Part shown: positions 1 to 10,800 of the stretch, one piece after another
Layout: every line of letters starts with the position of its first letter
Numbering within the stretch: the first letter of the stretch is position 1
Origin: Galeopsis tetrahit
Lineage: Eukaryota; Streptophyta; Magnoliopsida; Lamiales; Lamiaceae
DNA: 64,000 nucleotides
Direction of reading: 5' to 3'
NCBI GenBank assembly: GCA_963675135.1
Contig: OY776119.1
Coordinates: 38,687,198-38,751,197 of the forward strand
The notes under the pieces: model-generated
Told to the model about the DNA's origin: nothing
What the model saw: only the letters and a program-made list of their open reading frames with translations
Database searches by the model: none
Program-made: the position numbers and the translations under genes

Positions 1-30
1 GCGGAAGCATCTGAGAGTGATGATACTCAG

Positions 31-1937
31 ATGGAGGATGCTGAAGAATCCGACAAAACTGACTCTGACATCTCAAAGTCGGACTCTGAACCGATTCCTT
101 TCAAGAGGAATGCTGAAGAAAAGAAAAGAAAGAGGAGTCCAGTACTAAGAAGACGATCAAATCGAGTTTTCACTCGAGTTGATTACTTAGACACCTTGAG
201 AAAGAAGAAGAAGCTAGGTGGTGATGTTGCTGAACCGATTCAGGTATTTTCTGAATCTGAAGAAGAACAAGTGGTGATTGAGAAGCCAACCAAGAAGAAG
301 GCTGATCCAAAGGGGAAGGGAAAGGCAAAGATTGATGTTGTTCGAACTATGCCTACAGAACCAGAAGCTGATTCTGATTCTGAGATGGATGTTTGCCTTA
401 GGGATATTCAGCAAGCCCTAAAGAAGAATGCTGCCCCACATGCTGAATCAAGTGCTCCAGCACTCACTACTACACATTTAAGCTTGGAGAGCTTTGAAAA
501 GAGCTCTCCAAGTGGGAGCTGTCCAAACTTAAGGGTTCTCCAAGTGCAATTTAGCTTGGAGAGCTCCCACTTGGAGAGCTCTTCTAAAAGCTCTCCAAGC
601 TTAAATGTGTACTAGAACCTGATGATGGAGATGATTCGAGCAGTGCAGCTTTTGACAAAAGCTCTGGAAATGAAGCTGAATCCAGTTCTGGGGAGGAGAA
701 AGAACCAAGCTCTAAGGAGAGTACTTCTGAGGAAGGTAATTCTGAACCTGAAGTAGATTCTGATATTGATGGTTTTGTGGATAAAATTTCTAGGTTGTCT
801 AGGAGGAAACTGTTAATGGAAAGGAGAATTCATGTTTCTGATTTTGAGAATAAGAATTTGATTAAATTCTTAGAGGATAGAAAGTTGATGAAAGCTCTGG
901 CTTTGTGTGATACTTTTGTTTCTGATTGGGTATATGAATTCTATGCTTGCTTGAGGAACAATAATGGTAGGAGGAGTTCCCGTTGGTATGGGAATATACA
1001 GTTTAGGGGGGAGTACAGTTCCATTTACCCCAGAGTTAATTAATGATTTTTTAGGCATAGAACCAATACTTGATGATGATGAACCTGATTTGGATGTTGT
1101 TACTGTTTCTATGACTGGTGGTTTATTGACTAAGTGGAAGAATGGAATGTTGGCTAAGGACCTTACATCTCTTTATTCTGTATTGCATAAGTTGATTGTT
1201 TATAATTGGATACCCTCTACCAACTCAACCAAAGTGACTATTTTCCACCACATGATGAAGTTTAGTGGTGACATTTCTGATAAAGGCAACCTTCCATACC
1301 CTGTGCTTATATGTTCATACTTGAAGATGCATGGTTTTACCCCTAAGAAGACAGAAGTTCTTAGAGGAAAGGTTCCTTTGTACACCATTTCACCTGCTTT
1401 GCTCATTGGTGAAAGGGGATTGATCTGCCCTTGCACAATCCTGGAAGTTCTTCTCGAAGACCAGCTTCTGCTCAACCTCAACCTCAACCCACACCAGCAC
1501 AGAGACCTGAACAGAACACAGCTGCACCTAATGCTGCACCAGATGCTGAGAACTTTGGTGGTAATTTTGATACCATATTCTCTGTTCCCAGATCTTTTAT
1601 ACTATTGCAGCTACAGCACTTACAGGACCAGATTGATGAACTTCAATTCATCAAAGACAAGTGGACCAGGCTACTTTCCACTACAACAGGGGGAGTACCA
1701 CCTTCCACTTCAGCTAGAACTTCTGGAGTTGTTATTGAAGAGCTGGATCCTGAAGCTGGAGGTGTACCTGATGCTAATGCTGCTACAGAGAATGGAGGAA
1801 CTGCTGCTGCTAACAATGTTGTTGCACTCTTTGCTACAACTTGTTTTATTGAGGAACCAGAGGCTGATGAAGAAGACAAGTTTGCAGATGCTGCTGAAGA
1901 TGATGAGGATATGGAAATCCTCTATGGTGACATCTAG
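31..1937 (+). pseudogene. Envelope-like / putative plant transposon protein, degenerate
   Basis: Three overlapping frames together make one decayed gene. 31-612 is an acidic, Lys/Glu/Ser-rich region (EESDKTDSD, KRKRSP) of nuclear-protein-like composition. From about 615 coding resumes in another frame and runs through 777-960. A frameshift near 960 leads into 964-1430, which holds the conserved part (motifs VPVGMGIYSLGG, LINDFLGI, KWKNGMLAKDL, LPYPVLICSYL), similar in style to the plant 'putative transposon protein' domain found in retrotransposon third ORFs. A second shift near 1431 leads to a Pro/Gln- then acid-rich tail ending at 1937. A fold-back insertion (473-609) supplies a stop codon at 613-615. 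Function of this family is unknown; the gene here cannot make a full protein. Confidence 0.6.
473..609. repeat. 137-bp fold-back (MITE-like) insertion with 5-bp TSD
   Basis: The two halves are near-perfect reverse complements: CACATTTAAGCTTGGAGAGC at the left is matched by GCTCTCCAAGCTTAAATGTG at the right, with about 47-bp arms around a short centre. The element is flanked on both sides by TACTA (468-472 and 610-614), a direct 5-bp target duplication. The arms are themselves built of CTTGGAGAGCT motifs. It lies inside the envelope-like ORF and adds a stop (TAG 613-615). Superfamily unclear: 5-bp TSDs do not fit hAT, Harbinger or mariner. Confidence 0.75.
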
Positions 1938-2801
1938 AACAGATGCTGCAAGACAGAGGGAGTACTGAAGTACAGATGGCACATGTGCAGGACCTTGATG
2001 CTGCTGCTATTGTTATAGCAATTCATGCCATTTTCAGTCCTACTTTTGTTTTTGTTATTCTGTTATGTTTAAGTTAAATTATGTTTTTGTTCCAATACAA
2101 TATTTATTATTTCTAGTTGATAGGATGTTTATATTTATCTTGCTTAAATTAGTTTGCATTAATGATATTTGATTAATGCTTCTTGCTTAATTTGTTTTCT
2201 TATCATGTTTACTGCATGATGAATATGTCTTGTTTAGTTGTTTTTTTTTATTTTATTTGTTTTTTGTTTAACCCTGATCTATGTCCTACTTGCTTAAAAC
2301 TGTTTGCATTAAAATGTATTCTTATTTTGCTTACTGCTTTAAAAGCTTAAAATTGTTTGCTCGAAAAAATAAGATTTTAATTGCCTACTGCATAAGGATT
2401 AATCATGTTAAGCTGTTTATTTTCTTTTGCTCTGATTTTTCTGTTTAGTCCTTGTTTTGTTTTTGTTATTGAGTCTTACTTAAGTCTTAGGTTGATCTAG
2501 TACTTATTCATATATGATGCTCTGATTTAACTTTTGATTTTTGTAAAGTTATATGTTTTGTAAACAAGTGTACTGTTTATACTTGTTTTGGTTTTGAATA
2601 AGATTACTTTGATCTTATGGCACGGATCTTAGTAAAATTATTCTTGATCTCTTTTTGATTTGATCCAACGGTTACTACAGGTAGTGTCTTGACTAGTATT
2701 TAGACTTGATGTCAACCTCACCTAAATACATAATACTGAGTATGTATAAAAATATATGTGCATCAGGTGTGTTGTAGTCGAAAGGTCAAATTGGGGGAGA
2801 T

Positions 2802-3597
2802 TGTAGATGTTGTTAACTCTTAAATGCTTTAACATTATCAACAACATCTTAATTTGACCTTCCTTGATTTATTCTAAGTCCTTTCTGAAATGTTACATTA
2901 AATGTTGTACTAAATGCTCTCACATTCAGGCACGATTCCAAAAGGTTCTACAAGAGTCTGGAACCTAGAAGAATCCAGAATGTTGGAGAACGTCATAGAA
3001 GAGTGTGGAACAGTTTAGAACGACCTGGAAGATGGAAGAAGGATCTAGAGAGATCATGGAAGTTGAGGTCCTAAAAAATAGGATCTCATAATGGAAGGAT
3101 CTAGAATTCGGCTATTGCTCTATAAATACCGCTGAAGCCTTTCATTTCAAAGCATGCACTATTCGAATAACACCTTTCTTGAGCGTTCATCCCTGTTAGG
3201 AGTTAGGGTCAGTAGTTGTATCATTTAATGTACACCGAGGGATACCACACCTTCCCGTGTATTTAGTTCTAGTCTTGTATCGAGTGAGAGTGAATCATAG
3301 ATCATATTAGTTCTTTAGACAGTGTTCTTACACTTCAGTCTATTTGCGGATTCAGACACCTGCCTCGATTGTAGTTTCGGTTTGTGGAATGTTGAAGTAA
3401 TTGCTGAGACATTTCAAACGACATTTTCATAACTTAGGAACTAAGTTATTGTTTTCGCCGTAAGGCTTAGCATAGATTTTGTTATTAATAAAATCTATGT
3501 TAAAAATTATTCCATTGTGTCTTTATTGTGTTTTAGACTTGCGCTGTGTACTGTGTACTGTGTTTACTTTCTGTATTTTGTTAGAGTTAATGCTACA
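2802..3597 (+). repeat. 3' LTR (796 bp)
   Basis: It starts TGTAGATGTTGTTAAC just after a polypurine tract and ends GAGTTAATGCTACA, giving an imperfect terminal inverted repeat (TGTAG / CTACA). Inside are a TATA box in CTCTATAAATACC (about 3117-3129) and an AATAAA signal at 3487-3492, in the order expected for U3-R-U5. The partner LTR is outside the window. Confidence 0.7.
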
Positions 3598-3712
3598 CTA
3601 ATTGTCACAACGTTAACATTCAGTGTAACATTGTTCAGTTTTTTACTTAAACACTAGATACTACCCCACACACTTTCAATCACCAAATGTCATGTAGTGA
3701 AAATTATTAGAT

Positions 3713-3905
3713 TAGAAAAAAAGGAACATATAGACGTGGGATACTAAATGATATTAGTCAACTGATATGGTTGCGTGCACGTTATGCAGATTAATTATTG
3801 GAAGATGGAATTACATATTAATTAGTATATATTGAGATGTGTGTGTAAGTGTAAAAATGAATTCTATATATATCTTCAACTTAATCATCACATATGTTGT
3901 GGAAA
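3713..3905 (+). promoter_or_regulatory. 5' flank of the Cys-rich gene (repeated downstream)
   Basis: This stretch precedes the small secreted-protein gene and includes TATA-like runs (TATATATA near 3864). It contains the phrases ACGTGGGATACTAAATGA, TTAGTCAACTGAT and CAACTTAATCA, all of which recur at 5022-5244 and in part at 4735-4835 and 10384-10437. TTGACT/AGTCAA W-box-like cores occur, but no regulator can be named from sequence alone. Confidence 0.5.
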
Positions 3906-3915
3906 TCAAATTAAG

Positions 3916-4209
3916 ATGAAGACTGGTAATTATATTTTAGCATTGTTAGTGTTGTTTGAATTAGCAGCAGTGTTATCTGCGCAGGATCAACCAGGATGTT
4001 GCATCAAATGCAAGAATGCTGCTTTTGACGCGTGTGTGCAGAATATATGTATGGAGGAGGCTGGTGTGTTACCAAGCCCGAGCTGCATAGCAGACTGCGT
4101 AAGAGAAGAAAAAGATTGTCTTTTGGCTAGCTGCACTCTATATTCTTGTCCCATAGACCTCTGCAGCAGGTTTAATTCATCTGCATCATGTACAAATAAT
4201 TTCTTCTAA
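3916..4209 (+). CDS. Small secreted cysteine-rich protein (97 aa)
   Basis: The frame opens at 3832, but the ATG at 3916 is preferred because it gives a classic signal peptide: MKTG followed by a hydrophobic core (ILALLVLFELAAVLSA), with likely cleavage before QDQPG. The mature part is about 75 residues with 12 cysteines, starting with a CC pair and including CIKC, CVQNIC, CIADC and CLLASC spacings, which could form disulfide-linked helices. The even cysteine count, secretion signal and size suggest an apoplastic peptide of a defence, inhibitor or signalling kind. It does not show the 8-Cys LTP pattern or the gamma-thionin pattern, and I do not recognise the family. No intron is needed. It is the only intact host-type gene I see in the window. 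The duplicated 5' flanks nearby suggest former tandem paralogues. Confidence 0.7.
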   Translation: MKTGNYILALLVLFELAAVLSAQDQPGCCIKCKNAAFDACVQNICMEEAGVLPSPSCIADCVREEKDCLLASCTLYSCPIDLCSRFNSSASCTNNFF

Positions 4210-5021
4210 TTGTTAATTTGCTCCTTCATTTCCAACTCTAGCTATGTGTATTTCCTGTTGTTAACTAATGTAATCAATTTTTTTTTATTAAGGGTACGTT
4301 TTGGTCTTAATTTTTTGTTTAATTCACGCGATAAGTCACATACTGTGTATCTACGTACACACATACACACACTAAACACAAAATTCATGACGATCTTAAT
4401 TATATATATAACTTGGCATGGAATAATTCAAATCTATCTCAAACAATTAAAAAAAAATATCTAACTTCAATTGGACACACACCCTATGTTACAGGACAGG
4501 ACGTAAAACAAAATTTTATCGACCAATAACGAGGGCCCAAATTCCAGCTCTTAATATATTTAGACGGCAGTCCATTTAATGACCTTATAAAAAATCCGCA
4601 CACAAAGGATAATGCATGTTTAATTAAGTTTGGAGGGAAGGAGTAATATATTATCCAAATAATGAATACATTTTTTTTTCTCTTACAAATAGAATGGGCT
4701 GAAGAGGAGCTAGCAGGCCACACATATATTGGTTCCACGCTATGCAGTTATTGGGAGTAGTATTTTGAGATTATAAAAATGAATTCTCTATATCTTAATT
4801 AAGCAAATCTTCAACTTAATCACAAAGCGAAATTTTGTTTCCTGTGAAATTAATGACATTTAAATAGTAGTACTTTTACATAATAATTAATTTAATTAAA
4901 TGACATTTAATCCAAAACTTAATATGTTTACGTCTCAGTTTAAAGAAAAAAAATAATAAATTACATTTTTTTTCTCATAATTCACACATCCGCACCAAAT
5001 GTACTGGAACTTAATTAATTA
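4210..5021. other. AT-rich spacer with a partial copy of the Cys-rich gene flank
   Basis: No gene is visible. The 3' flank of the small gene (4210-4480) is T-rich. At about 4735-4835 the text GCTATGCAGTTATTGG ... AAAATGAATTCTCTATAT ... CTTCAACTTAATCAC resembles 3785-3895 just upstream of the Cys-rich gene, so this is a degraded copy of that gene's 5' flank without coding sequence. Confidence 0.5.
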
Positions 5022-5244
5022 TAATAGATAGAGAAAAAAGAATATAAACATGTGGGATACTAAATGAAATTAGTCAACTGATTTATGATGGTTGCACGTT
5101 ATGCGCGCAGTGATTGGAAGATCGATCGAATTACATATTAATTAGTAGATTGATCCAGATGCGTGTGTACTGGAAAAACTGAATTCTATAACGTGGGCAA
5201 CTATTCAACTTAATCACATCTTTATACTGGAAATTATAAATAGA
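5022..5244 (+). repeat. Second copy of the Cys-rich gene 5' flank, coding part missing
   Basis: It aligns by eye with 3713-3912: GTGGGATACTAAATGA, TTAGTCAACTGAT, TGGTTGCACGTTATGC, GATTGGAAGAT, AATTACATATTAATTAGTA, GAATTCTATA, CAACTTAATCACAT and GGAAAT. The match stops about where the start codon should be, and the first Helitron begins there (5245). The duplicated gene's coding region is absent on the far side of the array. Confidence 0.6.
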
Positions 5245-6302
5245 CTAGGGTAGATACACGGAATTTTAAATATATTTTTAAATATTTAATAATAAGTTTT
5301 TATTTATTTATTTAATTTAATTTTTCATATTTTTAAAAAAATAATTTCGCAGAATTATAATTATTTTGTTAAAAAAATTTAACATTTTTTTTAATTATAT
5401 TTATTATAACGTTGTATTATAGTATAAAACTTTAATGAACATAATATTTTGAATTATACAAAATAATTACACTTATGTTATGTTAGTTAATTTTATAAAG
5501 CAAATTTCTAAGAAAATTTGTGAGAATCAAACGAAATGTGACATTGAAATTTAATAAATATGAAAACAACTTAAAAAAAAATTATAAAATTTCGGAAACA
5601 AACAATTTAAGTAATATTAAAATATCTCTTAATAAATTGTAAGTCAACCTTCAATATCAACCACAACACCTTACATTTAATAAATATGAAAATAACTTTT
5701 AAAAAAATTATAAAAGTTCGGAAACAAATAATTTAAATAATATTAAAATAACTCTTAATAAATTGTAAGTAAACATTTCATATCAACCATTACACAATTA
5801 AATAAATAAATATTTTAGTTAATTGCAAATTAAATCATAACCTTTTCCTCATTTGCAATCTAATCTAAACTTTAAGGTAATTGCAAATAAATCACAAACT
5901 TTAAATATATTTGCAATTTAGTCTTTTTGACAATTTTAATTGTGTTCGAATCTAACATAATTTAGACTTCTTAATGACATAACAACACCTTAATAAAACA
6001 ATATTGTTTTTCAATTAAACCAAATATCAAAAGTTATGATTTAGGGACAAAGTAAACTTGTAAGAAGTCTAATTTGCAATAATATTTAAAGTTTGTGATT
6101 TATTTACAATTCTTTTAAGGTTTAGATTAGATTGCAAATGAGCGAAAGGTCGTGATTTAATTTGCAATTACCTCTTTTTAAAATTAACAACTTCATTAAA
6201 TTATGACACATAAGCCAAATCAACCACAAAATGACACATAAGCCAAAATAACCCCAAAATGACACATCATCAATTTAAACTCCCTATTAGTATATAAGGG
6301 GA
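5245..6302 (-). mobile_element. Non-autonomous Helitron-like unit A (1058 bp)
   Basis: Read on the minus strand, the unit starts TCCCCTTATATACTAATAGG at 6302 (5' TC) and ends with CTAG at 5245-5248. The 3' hairpin seen in its sister at 9315 (CCGTGT-AAT-ACACGG about 10 bp before CTAG) is partly deleted here. The body closely matches unit B, including two tandem blocks with CATTTAATAAATATGAAAA and a nested fold-back. There is no coding capacity. 5' TC, a 3' CTRR after a hairpin, and insertion between A and T are the Helitron signatures. Confidence 0.65.
5818..6171. repeat. Fold-back repeat nested in Helitron unit A
   Basis: The left arm begins TTAATTGCAAATTAAATCAT; the right arm ends with GTGATTTAATTTGCAATTAC. 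The arms, about 110 bp each, also pair through CATTTGCAATCTAATCTAAA / TTTAGATTAGATTGCAAATG. The same structure occupies about 9895-10246 in unit B, so it was part of the Helitron before the copies spread. Confidence 0.6.
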
Positions 6303-6909
6303 TTATATACTATAGAAGTAGTGTATTATGTATATATAACAAATTTGGTAATCTTGTAAAATAATATAATTATTTATATAATAAATATTATGTATAAAAT
6401 TATATAATAAGTTTTACATATATATTTTCGAGCTCTATTTTTTAAATGCATTAAACTTATAATAAATTTAAAATAATTGCAGAAAAAATTACTTGAAATA
6501 TAAGATAAAAGTAATTATAAAATACAATTGAATAACTAATTAAATAAAGAATTGTACACCCCAATAAAAATAAATTTTAGATTAATGTATTTTACTCAGA
6601 AAAAAATTAAATAGTTCTAAAATAAATTAAACTAAAGAATAAAATGAATACTGAAATAAAGTTAAGTAAATAAAATAAAATTTAATTTAATTAGTCAATG
6701 TTAAAATAATAAGAATATAATATTTGGAAAGAGTTTATTAATCATATCTTACTCAACCAATAACTTAATTACACATCATACTTTTTAAAATTAACAACTT
6801 CATTAAATTATGACACATAAGCCAAATCAACCACAAAATGACACATAAGCCAAATTAACCACAAAATGACACATCATCAATTTAAACTCCCTATTAGTAT
6901 ATAAGGGGA
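6303..6909 (-). mobile_element. 607-bp Helitron-related unit U1
   Basis: The unit shares only its last 120 bp or so (from TTAAAATTAACAACTTCATT to AGTATATAAGGGGA) with Helitrons A and B. That is the 5' end in minus-strand reading. The other 487 bp are a different AT-rich body. It abuts unit A directly, and the next unit repeats it with exactly the same 607-bp period. No hairpin plus CTRR is recognisable at its left (3') end, so it may be a truncated Helitron plus flank that was tandemly duplicated. Confidence 0.5.
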
Positions 6910-9314
6910 TTATATACTATAGAAGTAGTGTATTATGTATATATAACAAATTTGGTAATCTTGTAAAATAATATAATTATTTATATAATAAATATTATGT
7001 ATAAAATTATATAATAAGTTTTACATATATATTTTCGAGCTCCATTTTTTAAATGCATTAAACTTATAATAAATTTAAAATAATTGCAGAAAAAATTATT
7101 TGAAATATAAAATAAAAGTAATTATAAAATACAATTGAATAACTAATTAAATAAAGAATTGTACACCCCAATAAAAATAAATTTTAGATTAATGTATTTT
7201 ACTCAGAAAAACATTAAATAGTTCTAAAATAAATTAAACTAAAGAATAAAATGAATACTAAAATAAAGTTAAGTAAATAAAATAAAATTTAATTTAATTA
7301 GTCAATGTTAAAATAATAAGAATATAATGTTGGTCCTGAAAGGAGTATATAACAAGTGTATGGGGGGGGGGGGAATACACTTGTATGCAAATCTTTTCAA
7401 CTTATGATCAAACCAGAGCTCAGCAAGGTTGTCTTGGACAACTCTGCTGAAGATGATAAACTCTACTAAGATAATCAAACTACTAAGTACTATTGAGTAC
7501 TTAGTTGAATAACTATATAGGGGAGTTATAGGTGCGGAATAGTGGTTGGCCCTTTAAGTTTAGACTCCTTAAGTTTCTGAAATCACTTTGTCAATCCAAT
7601 GCAGTCCAGTTTAGTTTCAGGGAACTTGTCCAAATCAGTTTTGCACAGTCTTTGAATATGTATCCTTTGAAAGATCAGTTTTGTGTGCAGTGTTGAATGA
7701 ATGTAAGTACTTTGTAAGGTAAATCAACACAAGAGTTTATAGCGGTTCAGAGACTCAAGCTCCTACATCCACTTTCCCTGATTTAACAGGATAATTCCTT
7801 CACTCTTGGAATTAACTTGTTTTATAGTGCCAAGGTGCACTTGATCAATAACACCACACCTTGGTGTATTGATCCCTAGGATGTCTAGAGTCCTAGTACC
7901 CTCTTCTCAACTCAGAACTGAACTTTTCTTCTCTCAACAGTCAGCTCCTACCACTTCTACTACTACAACCTTCTCACTTTCTCACTTGAAAGGGGTAAGG
8001 ATTGAAGTAAGGTTCCAACTAATGAGATATCCTTTACAATGAAGATCAAGGTATAAGGATAGGATATCTCTCTAAGCTTATGTATGGATATACAATTGGG
8101 TTCAGCTTAGAAGAAGTGTTTGAAGACTAAGATAGTCTTTGACAGCTTTGAAAGCACTTTGACTTGTAGGATAGTTGGATATTCTTGTCAAGGTTGAGGT
8201 GCTTCAATGGTCTTCACACTCCTTGTATTTATAGACAAAATGGAGATTTGCCCGTTGGAGAGGCAGCCCCAAATTGCTATAAATGTCTTCCTTGAGTTCT
8301 TCAAACTGGAAGACAGATTCTTGATAGTGACATGTCCTTATTTGGGTAATAAACGGCTTGTAAGACTTTGTCTTCTTTCTGCAGCACTTTTCCCAATGTT
8401 TGACTTCTTGTTAGGACTTGGACATGGCTTCTGAAGGTTGATCCAATGATAGGACAACATTCCTTATCAAGTGGACAACTCTCCTTATCACTATCAGTAT
8501 TTTTGCCTTTCAGCAAGGTTGGCTTGCTCATTTTCAGATGACTTGGCTCTTTCCCTTTCTTTCACTTTAAGTTGATCTTAGCATGTTTCAATGAGGTTCT
8601 TTAGGGTATGGTTGTCTCTAGCTTCTTCAGCATGGTTGACCTTTTGTACTGGTTCAAGTTTGCAGAGACAACTCTCCTGGGACAACTCTCCTGATCAGCA
8701 TGTTTGGCCTTTTAGCTTCAGAGCTGTTGCTTGTACAGAGTTCACTTCTCTGGACAACTCTCCTGATCAGAGTTTTTGACTAATTTTGTCCTTTTGAGCT
8801 TTGCAATCTTCTTCTTGCATAGAAATAACTCTTCTGGACAACTCTCCTGATCAAGGCCTTTGGTTTCATATGGAGTTTTCTTGTCCTTAGAGTTTGTTCC
8901 AGACTTTGAGCCTTGAGGGGACTTGATCTTGATCATTTTGAAGTCATAGGTTCCCCCTCACCTTGTGCATCTAATCATCTAAGAGCTGCCTAACATATCA
9001 GCTTCTCATCTAGCCTTATGCTATGTGTTCTATCACATTTTGAACACAATCATCTTGACTTAGGCATGTCTCAGGGGGTTTTGGTATTTAATCAAAACAT
9101 GTATCATTTTATTCCCAACATATAATATTTGGAAAGAGTTTATTAATCATATCTTACTCAACCAATAACTTAATTACACATCATACGTTTTAAAATTAAC
9201 AACTTCATTAAATTATGACACATAAGCCAAATCAACCACAAAATGACACATAAGCTAAATTAACCACAAAATGACACATCATCAATTTAAACTCCCTATT
9301 AGTATATAAGGGGA
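6910..9314 (-). mobile_element. 607-bp Helitron-related unit U2, split by a solo LTR
   Basis: After removing 7328-9120 and one 5-bp TSD, this unit is again 607 bp and closely matches U1 (for example GAATATAATATTTGGAAAGA spans the insertion point). It ends AGTATATAAGGGGA at 9314, and the CTAG terminus of Helitron B starts at the very next base. Confidence 0.5.
7328..9120 (-). mobile_element. Solo LTR, Sirevirus-like (1793 bp), TSD TATAA
   Basis: The insertion reads TGTTGGTCC...CCCAACA on the plus strand and is flanked by TATAA at 7323-7327 and 9121-9125. On the minus strand it is TGTTGGGAATAAAATG...GGACCAACA, the same terminal pattern as the Sirevirus-like LTRs at 18293, 21918, 29521 and 43232. 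It has no internal domain, so it probably arose by LTR-LTR recombination. It carries an 11-base G run near 7362 and several copies of a GGACAACTCTCCTGATCA-type motif (about 8472-8850). Short ORFs inside it have no family resemblance. Confidence 0.75.
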
Positions 9315-10375
9315 CTAGTGTAGAACCCGTGTATTACACGGAATTTTAAATATTTAATAATAAAATTTTATTTATTTACTTAATTTAATTTTTCAAATTT
9401 TTATGATTATATTTTTAAAAAAATGATTTCGCAAAATTATAATTATTTTGTTAAAAAAATTAACATTTTTTTTCAATTATATTTATTATAACGTTGTATT
9501 ATAATATAAAAATTTAATGAACATAATATTTTGAATTATACAAAATAATTACATTTATGTTAGTTAATTTTATAAAGCAAAATTCTAAGAAAATTTGTGA
9601 GAATCAAACGAAATGTGACATTGACATTTAATAAATATGAAAATAACTTTTAAAAAAATTATAAAATTTCGAAAACAAACAATTTAAGTAATATTAAAAT
9701 ATCTCTTAATAAATTGTAAGTCAACCTTCAATATCAACCACAACACCTTACATTTAATAAATATGAAAATAAGTTTTAAAATATTATAAAAGTTCGGAAA
9801 CAAATAATTCAAATAATATTAAAATAACTCTTAATAAATTGTAAGTAACATTCAATATCAACCACAATACAATTAAATAAATAAATATTTTAGTTAATTG
9901 CAAATTAAATCATAACATTTTCCTCATTTTCAATCTATCTAAACTTTAAGATAATTGCAAATAAATCACAAACTTTAAATATAGTTGCAATTTAGTCTTT
10001 TTGACAATTTTAATTGTGTTCGAATCTAACATAATTTAGACTTTTTAATGACATAACAACACCTTAATAAAACAATATTGTTTTTCAATCAAACCAAATA
10101 TCAAAAGGTATGATTTAGGGACAAAGTAAACTTGTAAGAAGTCTAATTTGCAGTAATATTTAAAGTTTGTGATTTATTTGCAATTCTTTTAAGGTTTAGA
10201 TTAGATTGCAAATGAGCGAAAGATCGTGATTTAATTTGCAATTACCTCTTCTTAAAATTAACAACTTCATTAAATTATGACACATAAGCCAAATCAACCA
10301 CAAAATGACACATAAGTCAAATTAACCACAAAATGACACATCATCAATTTAAACTCCCTATTAGTATATAAGGGA
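9315..10375 (-). mobile_element. Non-autonomous Helitron unit B (1061 bp)
   Basis: The minus-strand 3' end is CCGTGTAATACACGGGTTCTACACTAG: a 6-bp-stem hairpin (CCGTGT/ACACGG) about 10 bp before CTAG. The 5' end is TCCCTTATATACTAATAGGG. It is flanked by A (9314) and T (10376), the A|T target Helitrons use. No genes inside. It is the best preserved of the four units. Confidence 0.75.
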
Positions 10376-10383
10376 TTTGAGAA

Positions 10384-10437
10384 ATTAAAAGTATATAATA
10401 TATGTGGGATGCTAATTAATGATTTAGTCAACTAATC
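10384..10437 (+). repeat. Third partial copy of the Cys-rich gene 5' flank
   Basis: TATGTGGGATGCTAATTAATGA followed by TTTAGTCAACTAAT resembles 3735-3765 and 5050-5080. A weaker continuation may occur near 11650-11700 (AAGTGTGTAATTGTAAAGG, TATATTCTATGAG), on the far side of other sequence. No coding part follows. Confidence 0.4.
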
Positions 10438-10800
10438 TCCTCATCCATTTATATCTTTTAAATTTTAACTTTTTCAATTTACATCTAGGATGTCAATTTA
10501 TGTCCTTCTTAGTCCAATTTGCGATATTTTTACCAATTTTTTTTCTTCAAATTCACCGGGACTCCCATGTGTAGAATAAATTAAAATTTCGATCAAATAG
10601 TCCAATTTCCATCCTATAAGTTTAAAAATAAAAAAATTAAATAATTCTAAAAATTCAATTAAAAAAAAATCTCATTTAATATCTGAAAATTAGATAAAAG
10701 AATTAATTTAAAATTCTAAAAATACAAAAAAAAAATCTAAAAAAAAAAATCTCATTATATCTGTTATTGTGGTTACAACTTAAAATTAAGGGGAAGTCTT

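Larger units (their letters stand above)
1..3597 (+). mobile_element. 3' part of an LTR retrotransposon with envelope-like ORF
   Basis: The window opens inside an LTR element on the plus strand. Seen: a degenerate envelope-like/plant-transposon-protein reading frame (31-1937), about 860 bp of non-coding sequence, a G-rich polypurine stretch (TTGGGGGAGA, 2791-2800) and a TG...CA-bounded 3' LTR. Gag and pol must lie upstream, outside the window. An ORF between pol and the 3' LTR is the layout of Sirevirus-type copia and some gypsy elements; the pol is not visible, so the superfamily is inferred only from the resemblance of this ORF to those at 19807-21759 and 39416-42942. The left TSD cannot be checked. 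Confidence 0.75.

Noticed and set aside
5260..6300. Matrix attachment or centromeric satellite because of high AT
   Set aside because: The AT-rich text is explained by Helitron units with defined ends; no satellite period.
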